Assembly: GCA_905147135.1 (NCBI GenBank) | Contig: LR990040.1 | Span: 20,815,857-20,879,856 of the forward strand | Reading direction: 5' to 3' | DNA from: Blastobasis lacticolella | Taxonomy: Eukaryota > Arthropoda > Insecta > Lepidoptera > Blastobasidae | Length of the DNA: 64,000 nucleotides | Part shown: piece by piece, positions 43,251 to 55,515 of the stretch | Layout of the letters: every line of letters begins with the position of its first letter | Position numbering within the stretch: the stretch's first letter is position 1 | Notes under the pieces: model-generated | Databases searched by the model: none | What the model was told of the DNA's origin: nothing | The model's input: only the letters and a program-made list of their open reading frames with translations | Position numbers and translations under genes: made by a program

Positions 43251-45734
43251 TCACCGCCGCCTATGGACATCAGCAACACCAGGGGAGTCACTGATGCGTT
43301 GCCCGCCTCTGAAGAGACCTCTAATATACCTCTTGAACGATCCCATGTCATAGTCCAAAGGAAACACTGTGGCTGGGAGCTCATTCCACATCCGAATCGT
43401 ACGAGCGAGAAACGTTCTTTCGAACCTTCGCGTCGTGACCAACAGAGGGTCCACGTAGTGAGGATGAGTACCAAGCCCACGGTGGGTGGTGCGATGGCGG
43501 AATTGTGCTGTGGGCACCAGATCGAAAAGTTCCTCGGAACACTCCCCATTGTACAGCCGATAGAACACACACAGGGAGCCAAAGTCCCTTCGGTTTGCCA
43601 GTGGTTCCAACTTGCGTGTTAGTATGGGATCATCGACAATTCGTACAGCGCGTCTCTGTACGGAGTCTAGAGGATTAAGCAGGTCGGCAGTTTCGCCGGC
43701 CCAAAGATGGGAACAATACTCCATATGTGGCCGCACTTGTGCCTTGTACAGCAGCAGGCGCTGCCCCGGGGTGAAGTATCGCTTGGACCGGTTAAGCACT
43801 CCAAGCTTTTTTGAAGCTAGTTTGGCCTTGCCTTCCAGGTGACTCCGGAATCGCACGCAATCCGATATGTCGACACCGAGGATCCCAATACTTTTTGAGA
43901 TGGAAAGGGGTGTTCCTTGAAACTGCGGCACTATGTCAAAGGGATATTTTTTGGCGGAAAATGCGCAGACCTGTGTCTTCAAGGGGTTGAATTGGACTAG
44001 GTTTAGTCTGCCCCACTGAGCAACTTGCTCCAAGGAATGTTCGATATTCGACACAAGTCTAATTCGGCTCTCCGACACCTCGGAACGAGGGACATTCGCT
44101 CGGCCAGTATAACTAACATCTCCCGTACTGTCATCCGCATAACAATGAATACTGGGGATATTCAGCATATCATTGATATGCAGAAGAAACAGCGTGGGAG
44201 ATAGGACTGAACCTTGGGGTACTCCAGCATTTATAGTCTTGGTATCGGAGCAGCATCCATCGACAACGACTTGGATGCTCCGTCCAGACAGGAAGCTGGA
44301 TACCCAATTGCAGAGCCCCTCGGGGATACCGTACTTCGGGAGTTTTGATAGAAGTGCCCTGTGCCAGACCCGATCAAATGCCTTGGCTATGTCAAGACTG
44401 ACAGCCAGAGCCTCCCCCTTGCTCTCGACGGCCTCAGCCCACCGGTGCGTTAGGTACACCAAAAGGTCACCAGCTGAGCGACCATGGCGAAAGCCATATT
44501 GACGGTCACTAATCAGCTGGTGGTCCTCTAGGTATCCGAGGAGCTGGATATTGATAACCCGCTCCATCACCTTAGAGAGCAAGGAAGTTACCGCTATAGG
44601 CCTGTAATTTGATGGGTCTGAATTATCACCCTCCTTGGGTATCGGATGCACAAGGGCTAGCTTCCACGAAGACGGCACCGTTCCAGAGGTATAGGAAAGC
44701 TCGAATAAGCGCATTAGCACGGGAGACAACTCGGGAGCACATTTTTTTAGAACAATAGCCGGAATGCCGTCAGGCCCACTGGACTTCCGGATGTCTAGGG
44801 AGAGAAGCACACGTCTTATAATTTTTTGGGTGAAACGAACTTCGGGCATGCTGCCCTCACACCGCGAAATGGTAGGCGGTGCAGCTCCCCCATCATCCAG
44901 ATTTGAGTTTTTGGCAAAGAGATTACCCAAGAGATCGGCTTTCTCCTTTGCCGTGTGGGCCAATAGGTCATCCGGCTTGCGCAAAGGTGGAAAAGAAGTC
45001 CGACAAAAGTTCCCCTCAACAGCTTTGGAGAGAGACCAAAAAGCACGACTCCCAGATGGGTAGCTGATTAGTCTCTCCCCAATTCCACCAATAAACTTGA
45101 ATTTTGCTTCAGCCATTATCCTCTTTGTAGACCTCGATACAGCATTATACTTTTTCCTCAAATTGTGGGTGTTAGGGTCCTTGTGGGCCCGAGCCATTGT
45201 CCAGGCACGAAAAGCATCCTGCTTGAGGCGAGTTGCCTCAGCACTAGGCCTGTCGTACCAGGGCTGGCTCTTGCCGCCGAGGCGGACTACAGAGGATGGG
45301 ATAAAACATTCCATTCCCTGCAGTACGACATCAGCTACAGCGGCAGCACAGGTGTTGGTGTCATTTGAGGAAAAGCAAAGCTGTATCCACGGGTACGACG
45401 CGAAGAATTCTCGCAATCCATCCCAGTCTGCTGAGCCATAGTGCCATACCTTGCGTGACCCACTGGGGCGAGCCCGTTCGGGTATAGCAAGAGGCACCTC
45501 AGAACGGACCAGGCAGTGGTCAGATGTCCCAAGAGGAGCATCGACGGACACCCGATAACCGTCTGGGTGGGAGGTCAGCAGAAGGTCTAACAAAGAAGGA
45601 TCACGGCCCACAACATCCGGTAAGTAGGTGGGTTCTAATACCAGTTGCGTGAGACCATTGGCCAGAGCAAATTCGTGGGCGGATAGGGCGGAACCCAGCC
45701 GGGAGGGTTGGTAGGACGGCTTGACCCTAGCCAC
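43251..45734 (-). CDS. LINE reverse transcriptase region
   Basis: A long open frame of about 820 codons. It starts inside the endonuclease (TSDHCLV motif, the catalytic SDH near its end), followed by RT blocks: SSGPDGIPAIVLKKC, NYRPIAVTSLLSKVMERV, QYGFRHGRSAGD, SLDIAKAFDRVWH, GVPQGSVLSPTLF and the catalytic YADD at 44130-44141. The thumb segment MEYCSHLWAGETADLL and a WNELP tail follow. It copies the element's RNA at the nicked chromosomal target. The annotated left end is just where the frame opens; the natural start is in the upstream frame. The frame is intact over its whole length, which argues for recent activity of the family. Confidence 0.88.
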   Translation of the reverse strand: MARVKPSYQPSRLGSALSAHEFALANGLTQLVLEPTYLPDVVGRDPSLLDLLLTSHPDGYRVSVDAPLGTSDHCLVRSEVPLAIPERARPSGSRKVWHYGSADWDGLREFFASYPWIQLCFSSNDTNTCAAAVADVVLQGMECFIPSSVVRLGGKSQPWYDRPSAEATRLKQDAFRAWTMARAHKDPNTHNLRKKYNAVSRSTKRIMAEAKFKFIGGIGERLISYPSGSRAFWSLSKAVEGNFCRTSFPPLRKPDDLLAHTAKEKADLLGNLFAKNSNLDDGGAAPPTISRCEGSMPEVRFTQKIIRRVLLSLDIRKSSGPDGIPAIVLKKCAPELSPVLMRLFELSYTSGTVPSSWKLALVHPIPKEGDNSDPSNYRPIAVTSLLSKVMERVINIQLLGYLEDHQLISDRQYGFRHGRSAGDLLVYLTHRWAEAVESKGEALAVSLDIAKAFDRVWHRALLSKLPKYGIPEGLCNWVSSFLSGRSIQVVVDGCCSDTKTINAGVPQGSVLSPTLFLLHINDMLNIPSIHCYADDSTGDVSYTGRANVPRSEVSESRIRLVSNIEHSLEQVAQWGRLNLVQFNPLKTQVCAFSAKKYPFDIVPQFQGTPLSISKSIGILGVDISDCVRFRSHLEGKAKLASKKLGVLNRSKRYFTPGQRLLLYKAQVRPHMEYCSHLWAGETADLLNPLDSVQRRAVRIVDDPILTRKLEPLANRRDFGSLCVFYRLYNGECSEELFDLVPTAQFRHRTTHRGLGTHPHYVDPLLVTTRRFERTFLARTIRMWNELPATVFPLDYDMGSFKRYIRGLFRGGQRISDSPGVADVHRRR

Positions 45735-46228
45735 TCAGTGTGGTGACCATTAAAGTCTCCTAAGACTACCAACTCAGCGGAAGGACATCGCTCAAGAACT
45801 TTGTCGGTAGCGCATTGAACGTGCTCGAAAAACCGATTTGTCTCACCTACGCCGTGACGGTTGTTGTATAGGCATGCGTAGACACGGGAAGAACCTCCCT
45901 GTTCCACGCACACCCACAAAACAGATTCGTCACTTTGTTCAATGGCAAGACGCCGACAGCAGATATCACCTCTGACGAATAAACACACACCAGCGCGAGG
46001 AAGAAACCTGTGCTCTAACTTGTACCCAGGATAATGGAGATACGAAGTGTCGGCCGGAGGTGATATCTGCGTTTCAGTCAGGAAGAGTAAGGCGGGCTTC
46101 GCCGTCTCAAGGTGGTGATGTACGGCGTTCAGGTTGGAGTGGAGGCCCCTGATGTTGCAAAAGTCCACTCGAAGTGTGGAAAAGGGTGCCGCTGAAAAAA
46201 CCATACTCTTTTTTTTACGTTTTGCCAT
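45635..46228 (-). CDS. LINE apurinic-type endonuclease region (frameshifted from the RT)
   Basis: From the ATG at 46226-46228 (MAKRKKKS) the frame shows the endonuclease landmarks NIRGLHSNLNAVHHHL, FLTETQ (catalytic Glu), AGVCLFVRGD and VLGDFNGHHTEWLG. Homology then leaves this frame and continues in the RT frame at about 45690-45720, so a single small insertion or deletion separates the two. The endonuclease nicks target DNA to prime reverse transcription. The stretch up to 46390 is open but has no ATG. Confidence 0.83.
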   Translation of the reverse strand: MAKRKKKSMVFSAAPFSTLRVDFCNIRGLHSNLNAVHHHLETAKPALLFLTETQISPPADTSYLHYPGYKLEHRFLPRAGVCLFVRGDICCRRLAIEQSDESVLWVCVEQGGSSRVYACLYNNRHGVGETNRFFEHVQCATDKVLERCPSAELVVLGDFNGHHTEWLGSSRPTNPPGWVPPYPPTNLLWPMVSRNWY

Positions 46229-46803
46229 TTGAATTATTAGAGGGGTGAAAAAAGGAGTGCTGTAACATTGGTATCCGGCAGGGCAAAGATGTTTTGCTAC
46301 AGGACGCTGCTGAGGGATGGGTTGTGTGAAAAGCTGGCACGGGGGACGGAAGGGCCCCCGATCCCCCCTGAAGATACTTGTCGGGTCCACTCCGGTCTCC
46401 TACCCCGGCACGACAGGCATCCCCAGGATTTTTCGCGCAGTTGGCGGGACAGCCTCCCAGCCCGGAGGTTAAAAGTGATGCCCAGGTTCGGGTCCCCTAC
46501 TAACTGGCGGGCGGCCAGCGACGAGCCGTTTCATCGGGTCTCCCTGGCCCCCGCGCCAACCTGTCACGCCCACCCCCTAACACGTCTGACACAAAACTGG
46601 GACCTGCAGAGTACCAACATTACAGCACTCGGACGAGGGGGAATGGCTCACGGAGTACTCTGGCGGAACACAGCCCATGGGCTGCTTAGCGCCATGCAGA
46701 CTTATCTCCGTGGGTGGTCGCTAGCCATGCGGGCCGAGGCCCTACCACCAAGCAATTTCGGCTGCACTCTTCGCACCACCCGGGGGTCACGTGTAGGGTC
46801 TCT

Positions 46804-49245
46804 AGGGTATAGCTATCTATAGGGTATAGAATGTTACTATTGCCCTAAATACTTTGATTAAAACAAAAAAGTTCTGTTGTTTTAGGTTGTTACACGGACG
46901 GACGGTCCACCTAATGGAAAGCGGCTCTTGAATCATCATCATCTTGGCGTTAGTTTCGTCCCGGTTGTGCTCTCGCGTGCGAGGGTCGGGGCTCCCTTGA
47001 CCTTGACAAAAAGCACTTAAACATACTTATAAATAAATAGGATATTTATTTTTATAGATATGCTTGGACAATTCACAAATCGCCATCAAGCCCCAAACTA
47101 AGCAAAGCTTGTGTTATTGGTGCCAGAAAACTGATAAATTACTTGTATATATTTACCCACGTACTTATTATACTTTCTTGTATAATCCGCGCGAAATCAG
47201 AACTGGATAGATCCCTGTCGAAGTAAATAGACTTGAAGGTTGCTTTACTTCGTTCGACAAGGTTCTCGTTCTAGCAACTCTGTAGATCAGAAAATGTAAA
47301 GCAATGTTTTCTGTCATATACTTTTAACACAGCGATTTAGAAAACCAGTTTCATCGAAATCCGTTTAGTAGCTTTGGCGTGAAGAAGTAACCAACCTTCA
47401 CATTTACAAACTTTCGCATTTATAATAAATATAAGCAGAATAGTAAGATAGGATATCATAGTATTCAAATAAAAAACAAGGTTTAAAAGTATGTTCCGGG
47501 TTTCCTGCCGCGCACCTACTTAGCGGAACATGCTTTTATAAAATTTGTAATCTTGACCGCGATAGTTTAAAAACATATTTTTTCATATCAAGCTTTTATC
47601 CCGCATTCTCTATGATCAGTTAGAGTACTTGTTAAGACTGATCAAACGAGCCCAAACTCAGATGATATCATAACCTTGCATTGTCACCGAACTTACAATA
47701 GTATGCAAAATTTCAGCTCAATCGAAAACCGGGAAATGGGTCAAATTTAACTTTCAATATTAACATGGCGACATGTGAAACTAAATAAAAGCTTGTAATC
47801 AAGGCGTTGTCAGGCATGCTCCACCTTCGGCAGCATCATTGCTTCCCTTTAGGTATGCTACAAAATAAACCCTCAACAGCTATCCACGGCCACTTGAATC
47901 CTTAAACGGAACGTGTTGATAAAACATAGGACGGTTAATAACGTAAATCTCACTTGCGACGGCTATAGACGTCATTGTTTTAAGTGTGCTGGGGGCGACT
48001 GGAGGCACAATGCATCGGAGGGGGCGGGGGAGGGAAGGTGCGGTAATTCCCGTTGAGGACGGATTATGCCTCGGAAGGCTGGGGTGCGCTCACGATCGTG
48101 GCATGGCCGTATAGTCAGCTGCAGAGGGAGAGGATACCCCTTAAATTGTATACTATGGTATACTGTCTGTAGAAATATAGTAAGTAGAGTTTTCCCCGGA
48201 GCGTACAACATGGAGTTCTTCAAGAAATGGGTAAAATAGTTTTTAGAGGGTCCGCAACGCGTGAGTGATGCCCCTGGTATTGCTAAAGTCAATAGGCTGC
48301 GTTGCCTGCTTACTATCAGGCAGGCCGTAAGCTTGTCTGCCATATAAGGCGGAAAAAGTAAAGAGCGGCCAAGTTTGACTTGACAGAGAGAGAAGTCACT
48401 GCATCGTATTGCTAAAGTCAACGTAGAGAATTTTGGTCCAGTTTTAATTTCAAGTTCGGTAAATCTGGTACAACTATAGACGGTAGATCGTACTTCCATG
48501 TTTCGCATCATTATAACAGTCTACTGCTGGACTATGATTCTTATCCACATTAGCGTAGAGTGTTACCACAATCTCCAAGCTTGGCAGGCGGTTTGGAGAT
48601 CGCAGTTTTCTGATCTACAGCAAGTTTTATGTATTTGAAGCGAGCTAGCAAGGGGGGTGCTAGTCCTTGCTAGTTCGCCTCAAATACATTAGTCACCGTG
48701 TAGGACACATGTTAACAGAAAGAGGTAGTGCAATATTCTACTATGCCGACGCTACACGGTTGGATTCACATCTGATTCGAATCTGTGTGGTAAATTCAAA
48801 AAGCGTGCTTAGAACGTAGGCTCTGAACGTCCTTGGGTCGCTGCAAAGCTGCCGCCACAATAAAGTGGAAACCGAAAGGGCTCGGAGTGCCACCGGGATT
48901 ATGTCGCGTTGAATGGGACGCTCCAGACACGATGATCGTTGAAATCTTTTGTGTGGCAGCCTAATTACATGGTCGTTTGGTCGTATGCCGTTTCGTCGGC
49001 CCAGTTCGTGTGCTATATACTTTTGAGACGTTTGATGGTAAACTTTAGTTACGCGAACGAACTATTTTTATTTTTAAGTGTTTTAGGCATTTTCAGCTTG
49101 TTTCTTATAGAGTATCCAAAGACTGGGGTTGCACTAACGTGATATGTACCTTCTAACACACATCTGCGAAATTTTAAGAAAGTTAAGAAAAACATGAGAC
49201 AAATATCTAAAACAGAAAACTTGTAATTTTTCGACATTTCTATCG
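46804..49245. other. Repeat-rich non-coding stretch
   Basis: Contains a SINE fragment at 46936-47010, a repeat at 47073-47170 shared with 12730-12850, a LINE tail at 48190-48360 (CATGGAGTTCTTCAAG to GGCAGGCCGTAAGCTTG) and a SINE fragment at 48515-48610. A 179-codon frame at 47972-48511 runs backwards through the LINE tail and is not a gene. Confidence 0.5.
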
Positions 49246-49381
49246 TAAGGCGCTGTCCTATTTCGCAGCGGTCGTGCGACCATGGTCGTACGACAGACAT
49301 AACCCGACCAATAAAAGACCTCAGAACCACCCGTCGCATGACTACGGTCGTACAACTGTTGCCACTTAGGACAGCGCCTAA
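49246..49381. mobile_element. Small MITE with 14-bp terminal inverted repeats
   Basis: Ends TAAGGCGCTGTCCTA and TAGGACAGCGCCTAA are complementary. The inside carries GGTCGTACGAC palindromes. A related, incomplete copy is at 6572-6660. Confidence 0.75.
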
Positions 49382-52300
49382 TACTTACCGCATAACTTAG
49401 AACAGTTGACAGCCCTAAGCAATTAAGTACCCCAGAGAAAAGAAAATCGAAGTGAATCACGGGCTCGCAAAGTAGGTGGTAAGCCCTTAATTCCTTCCTA
49501 TAATAACTTAAAGAAGTGGGAAATATGGGCACACAGATAACGCCAAAGTAGCATTGGCTCGGCGGAATTCGTTCCCACTCCCTGGCCAATTGTCGAACTT
49601 CGTTGACACTCGTACAAACTTCGGGTAACTTTTTATTTGAGCCGGCTCTATTGGCTTCCCTTACGGAAAGTTAGCGAGCTGGGAACTAATAGTTGGGTTT
49701 AAAGCAATGCAGACGGGGCGGCTGCGTTTTGTTTTCATTAGTTCCTTTCATTAGACGTACGTCCATAGCGTGCAGAAATCTGTAATTGGAAGTTTGTTTT
49801 AACAAATTTGCTCTCTCATAGGGTAGGCAGAGATAACATCGTTCCACTTGCTGCGGGAAAAGTGCGTGACGTTATGTCTGCTCGCTCATAGCCCCGCAGT
49901 TGAATCCTTTGCAAAAAGTAGGCACGTATGCTGGCAGAGAAAATGACGACGCATAGATCTAGTTAAAAAAATCTACTTCTGTGAGACTAAAGCTAACAAG
50001 ATTACATTTCAATATAGTGAAAGTTAGTTCCAGTTTGTGACACTGTACTCCGGACGTCATAGGTACTAAATCCTGCAACGGATACTTTACCTAGAATCAT
50101 GAAATTTGGCAAGGAGCAAGTAAAGGGAAAAATTGGAGAACCGTTTTGTAGTAACATCACAAAAAAATTGTCAACCAACTATTAGAGTGTAGTTGGATTA
50201 GCAAATATTTCATACAAGTTGTACAGGAGCTTGGTGCATTTGTAACTTTGTAAACTTTATTTTAACCGACATCAAACAAGGAGGAGGTTCTCAATTCGCT
50301 GGAATTTTTTTAAACATGATTATTGACATGCAACTACGGATCCCTACACTGCACGTGGCCCGACACGTCTTGGCCTGGTTTTTTACCCGTGGTACAACAA
50401 GCTGCTCTGCTTCTAATATGGAATTTAAACGAATATTATTACTACTAATAAAATAGTATACCGTCATGGGGTCACGTCGCGCCAACTGTCCCCCCGAGAC
50501 AGTCCTAGGATCCCCAGCGGATAAAACCTTTTCGAGGATGAAATGTTGTTGTAACGAAATTAGTCTTAACCTAGCGCTACGCAATACACAAGTGTTACAG
50601 TTGCCAGACTATGTTGGACATACGTAAAGCTTTCGCCCTGCGCCTGAAATCCAGGGATTGGGGCTTTGCTTCGCTGCAGACCCATTACCAGTAGTTTCTC
50701 TTGGATCCTAGCTAAATCAACAGAATAGACTATGATTCTGCGTCAATCGTTTTCGCTATGCAATCGCCAACGATTAACCGTTCAACGGAAAATCGATTGT
50801 TTGCCGACCCCATATCGAGTAACTCGCTCGCTCGTCCGTTTAATTTACCAGATCAAGCCACTGTACATCGTGAATTCCATACAAAAGTGCAGTGCATCGC
50901 ACAAGCCTGGCCGAAACAAAAGCCGGACAATTGGCACTGATCGGACAGTCTTCGTAAAAACTGAATGTATACGCTCCTGGTTTAATGGTTGGGGTTGTGT
51001 TCGGGGCTCATCCGGTATAGTAATCTGACTGACTGAATGAAGAGTGAACGTGAAAACCTGACTTGTGATGCCCGACGTAATCTGTGGTATTACAATAATT
51101 TTATAACGTCACGGGGTACCAATCGGGACCCGATACTGATCAACCAGTCCCAGGGTTGGCAGTGAAGTGGAGTTGTATGGTATTGTATAACGGACTAACT
51201 CGTCAATTTGTCCATTGAAGTGATTACCGAAAACGATAAAGTTATACGAAAACGAACGCCAAACAGAAACGATGGAGATACGTAATCATCCCATAGAATA
51301 GAAGCCTGATATACCTAGGTTACGGTGTCGAAAGAATGTTATGGAACTACTCCGAGTGGATTTGTGTGTTGCTAAACGTGTTGTGTACGTTTGATTCTCG
51401 CTTATTTAGTTATCTAAAGGCGAACATTCAGCAAGAGCAATCACATGTAGTAAGTAGGTAGGTGGGGAACGAGAATATTAGGCATATTACTTTGGCGTGG
51501 ATATAGGTATATTACGTTTTTGGGAGGACATTTTTTTCAGCCTAAATCGCGGGCATAGCTAGTAATGTTTCATATGATTATTTGCATTTTATTATTTATA
51601 GGTACATTAACCAGCCGTCCACCGCGGTTTTTGAATCTTTGTAACCATTCAACTATTCCGCCGGATCATATTATTTTTCTGGGAATATTGTAGCTTCCTG
51701 TTAGTAAAAGAATTTTCAAAATCGATTTGGGGTTCCACCCAAACTTACAACCATACGCGCTTTTCCTATTAATAACATTAGCATAGACACTTAAAAATTA
51801 GTATAGCTGAGTCTTTCAGATAGCTTGTATACTTAAAGTTCACGAGTTTGCACTCGTTTACTTACTGCTCATCTGAATACTGGAAGTTTGCAAGTATATA
51901 TTTTAGGGTCACGCCCCGTGGCGAAGTTAGTTAATGGTCGTTAGTTCACCCAGTCCGCTATACATTGTAACATTACTCCTGAATGCTGAATACATCAAAA
52001 TTGCAAATACTGTCGGACTTAGGATACTTGTCTCTCTCGCTCTGTCCGTATACATAAATATTATAAGAATAAGAATAAGAAATATTTATTTACACAAACA
52101 GAAACACCACAACACAAAAATTTGGAAACACGACATTTTGTAACACAGAAGCAAAGAAAAAGTACATAAAAATAATATGTACTTGTATGTGTAATTATAT
52201 ACATTTAATATTTATTTCTTATAACTTAAAGAAAAGTAAGATTAACAATGTGCAAATAAGTAAGCATATACATTTTTTGAAGTCTTTGCATATATGTAGG

Positions 52301-52750
52301 TACTTGTTTTATATTAGCTTTTACTTATAATATTACCTTCAAGACAACGAGCCTTCAAGCTAGGCATGTGTGATAGCTCGCAACTGAACTGCTTCCGTGT
52401 ATCGAAGCAATGTAATTCAGTGCTCATAATCAAATTCCTGTTCGTTACATTACACGTGATTGATCGATTGTTCTTGGAGGTTATTCTGCATAAAAAAATA
52501 GATATTAATGTGCAGCAAAATGGATCGAGAATTAAATTTTTCACTAAGAGCGATAATATTTTCGAGGTTAGGGAATAAAGTAAAACAAGAGAGGTAAAAT
52601 CCTTGAATGCTGGCCGATTGTTATTTAAAAATACTTAAATAGATTTTATATTTAATTAAATTGTATTATTTTAATTTAATTAAAACTGGAACACAGTTGG
52701 CTATGCTAATATTGAAATGTTCTAAAATTTCAATTCAACTATTCCGTTCT
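49382..52750. other. Non-coding stretch
   Basis: Mostly unique DNA. 50730-51050 is relatively GC-balanced and repeat-free with no open frame of note. A short element tail (AAATCGCGGGCATAGCTAGT) lies near 51542. No gene is supported. Confidence 0.4.
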
Positions 52751-52751
52751 T

Positions 52752-53095
52752 CTCAGAGTTAATGTCTCGGTTGTGCTCTATATGCACACGAGGGCCCGGG
52801 GTCCGCCTTGACCATTTTCCAGGATTTGGCAAATCAGGTAATTGCTGCCGAGCAACTGCCATCTGACCTCCGAACCCTGCTACCAGGGGAACCTGACCAG
52901 ATTGGATCATGGTTACACATTCAGTCGCCTAAATGTGTAGGTTTCATCTCGAAGTTTTCCCTCACCGTAAGAGCATCGGTTAGCATTCACCTAATGTACA
53001 TAAATCAGAAAAGAGTCATTGATACCAGTGGGATTCGAACCCGGTACCTCTCGCTTACGAGCCGAAAACCTTAACCACTCGCCACCGACGCTCTT
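52752..53095 (-). mobile_element. tRNA-derived SINE, near full length
   Basis: On the minus strand from GAGCGTCGGTGGCGAGTGG and GGTTCGAATCCC through the body to AGGGCCCGGGGTCCGCC (plus) and a CGAGACATTAACTCTG end. Confidence 0.7.
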
Positions 53096-53942
53096 GTCCT
53101 GAACTTTTCCATTACTACGTTTATTACGTGTAAATAAAACACATTTAGTGATAAAAGTTGGTCCACTTTCCCTATGTTTATTCGTAGTTAAACTCTCTTA
53201 TTATGAATTCCCAGTTTTCACATAACCCGAATATATTTATTTACCCACCCACTTAATAGAACAAGCACCCTACTCACGCACTAAACGATGTTTCCTAATG
53301 GCACTTCAAAAACAGCCTCAACTATGTTGGATAGATATAAGTTTTAAATTAAAAAGTTGTTATATCTGACCGCGGTATAAGGTAGCATATGCCAGTATGC
53401 CAGTCCATTTCCCCGACTCGGGCGTCACCCGGCAGACATTTATTAAACGTGCCCGAGTTGGAATAACGTTTGAGTAGAAAGTTGCTGCGTTTTACTCAGT
53501 TTTGCTTGTGCCAGGGACGCCCGTACCGGCGAGCAAATGAAAATTGCATTGTTTATAATCCAATATATTTACGTGGACCGGTCTACGTGTCCCAAAGGGG
53601 GCAGGCAATTAAGTTTTACAAGTGTATGTTGTTGTTGTTATTGTAATCTTGATACTGATATAACATTTAAAAATTGTATTGTTGAGAACAATGTCGCCGT
53701 CCGTATATTTTTATTTATTTGCCTTCTTCAACTAAATGACTGGTATCTACGCAATTTAGTACGATTTCTACAAATAAATATTTTATTTCATTTCATTTTC
53801 ATTTATTGCGTATCACAGTTTTTAAAAGATTTCACAATATTATAAAGGTTAATATAGGTATAATATAGGTTACGATGGACCTCTAGACCCTCTAGTAGTG
53901 TCCACGTGCAGATTCGAAGCAACTTTAATCGCTCGTACGATT
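53096..53942. other. Non-coding stretch
   Basis: No gene or clear element; an A/T-rich tract near 53770-53810 contains repeated TTTCATTT words. Confidence 0.4.
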
Positions 53943-54125
53943 CGGATCAGTGTTTCCTTTGGACTATGACATGGGATCGTTCAAGAGATATATTAAAGGT
54001 CTCCTTAGAAGCGGACAACACATTGCTAGCGCCTCGGGTCTTGCTGATGCCATAGGCGGCGAGGACTACTTTCCATCAGGTGGATCGCTTGCCTGAATGT
54101 CTGCCGTATTACATAAAAAAAGGAT
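53943..54125 (+). mobile_element. LINE 3' fragment, same family as 43186
   Basis: Translation gives LDYDMGSFKRYIKGLLRSGQ, matching the C-terminus of the large element's reverse transcriptase frame, followed by its 3' UTR (CTACTTTCCATCAGGTGG) and a short A-run. Confidence 0.8.
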
Positions 54126-55256
54126 GTCCTGCATTTTTGTTTTGACGTGGCACTTGTTTACCAACAGCGTAGCCACCAGAACAAGCCTGTAGTTACTTAC
54201 TACCTGCGGCTACGTATTTTTTGTCCATGTCAAGGACATTACTATATTCCATCAGCTACCTACCTTCACAAGGTCGTCCGTTCATCTCGTTTGAGGCCGC
54301 TACGCTGCGATCGCCACACCAGAACTATTTCACACCATCAACAATCCGTTATGTATGACTTCAGTTCTGTAAAGTATAGTATTCTGTGGTTTTGTTGCAA
54401 TCATCTCGGTGAACTACATAGAAAAGTATTAATAATATATGATGAATTTCATTTAGCTTTAAATTATTTTATCTTCACATAATGCAGAAAGGTCGGTTCA
54501 GAAACTTCCTGGACTAAGATTTTAAGATTATGATATTCAGAGGACTGTGATTGGGGGACACGGAAGTGCCTCAGCCAAGCCGAGCAAAAAGTAAGGACCT
54601 ACTTTTTTCGAAGCGTTTCGTCAAATTTTCTTCTGCCTAGGTACTGCTAGACAGCTCAAATTTTCAGGATAACATGTACGTAGCACACTTAAAATCACAC
54701 AAAGTTTCATCAACTAGCTTTTATTCTTGCTGTCATTTTGACGGTCGCATAATGTCAATCACCACTCAAGTATTGTCAGTTTGGTAAGAAAAGAGAATCT
54801 GAATACTGATGTATGAAAGTATGCATTTCTGATAGCTTGTCTTTCTAAATGTATCACAGAGGGACAACCTCTCTATCTGTATGAATTGCATAGGTAAGAA
54901 AAAAGAGAACAGGCTAACCACAATCTCCAAACAAACGCAGCCACCTCTGCATTCCGCAAAGGCACGCCAGGCGACGATAAGCGGAGCAACAAGCCAGCAT
55001 AATCCGCGCACCAAAGAGGTATTATGCCGTACCGCCAACTGGCTGCATTTTGACGTATCTCCTTGCTAGAGCTTGCTAGAGTGCTGGCTGCCGCAAACCG
55101 TTATGAATAGGATTAGAGATGCGGCAAGCGCGATTTGCGGTACTATGGCTATGAATTACTGAGTATACATTGTTGGGGTAGGATTGTTACAGTAAATGTT
55201 TGCTGGGAATACTTCGAAAGGTGATAAGAAGGTTTAACGTGAATAATTGTAAAGCG
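54126..55256. other. Non-coding stretch
   Basis: No gene supported. Short frames at 54147-54482 and 54766-55038 show no domain. Confidence 0.4.
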
Positions 55257-55515
55257 TGTGGGATCCGGCAGAGTAAAATAGCACCAACCAATAACACTTG
55301 TGGGAGTCGTACAAGGCGACCAATATTTTCGAGGCAAAAGATCTAGACTCTAGAGTCTCCATAGGCTAGAAAATGGGCAGTAGCGTTTTCCAAGGTTATA
55401 TTTACGACACTGCGATCTCCAACTCGCCTGCCAAGCGTGGAGATTATGGAAATAACCTCCCCTTTCGCGGGATAGGCCCTAAGTCCTGCAGTGGACCGTT
55501 ATAGGCTATGATGAT
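55257..55515 (+). mobile_element. SINE of the second family
   Basis: GATCCGGCAGAGTAAAATAGC to CAGTGGACCGTTATAGGC and GATGATC. Same family as 11946-12200. Confidence 0.65.

Larger units (their letters stand above)
43186..46803 (-). mobile_element. Non-LTR retrotransposon (CR1/Jockey group) with one frameshift
   Basis: On the minus strand the element has a GC-rich 5' part (about 46400-46803), an endonuclease region, a reverse transcriptase region, a short 3' UTR and a poly(A) tail seen as 16 T at 43186-43201. No ORF1 (gag) is visible, so the copy is either 5'-truncated or of an ORF1-poor type. Fragments of the same family are at 53943-54125, 62281-62400 and 63541-63770. I could not find a target-site duplication. 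Confidence 0.85.

Noticed and set aside
43131..43622. 163-codon plus-strand open frame
   Set aside because: It is the antisense shadow of the LINE reverse transcriptase tail and its 3' UTR.
46268..46822. 184-codon plus-strand open frame
   Set aside because: Antisense to the GC-rich 5' region of the LINE; no domain, composition effect.
47972..48511. 179-codon minus-strand open frame
   Set aside because: Runs backwards through a LINE tail and shows no domain.
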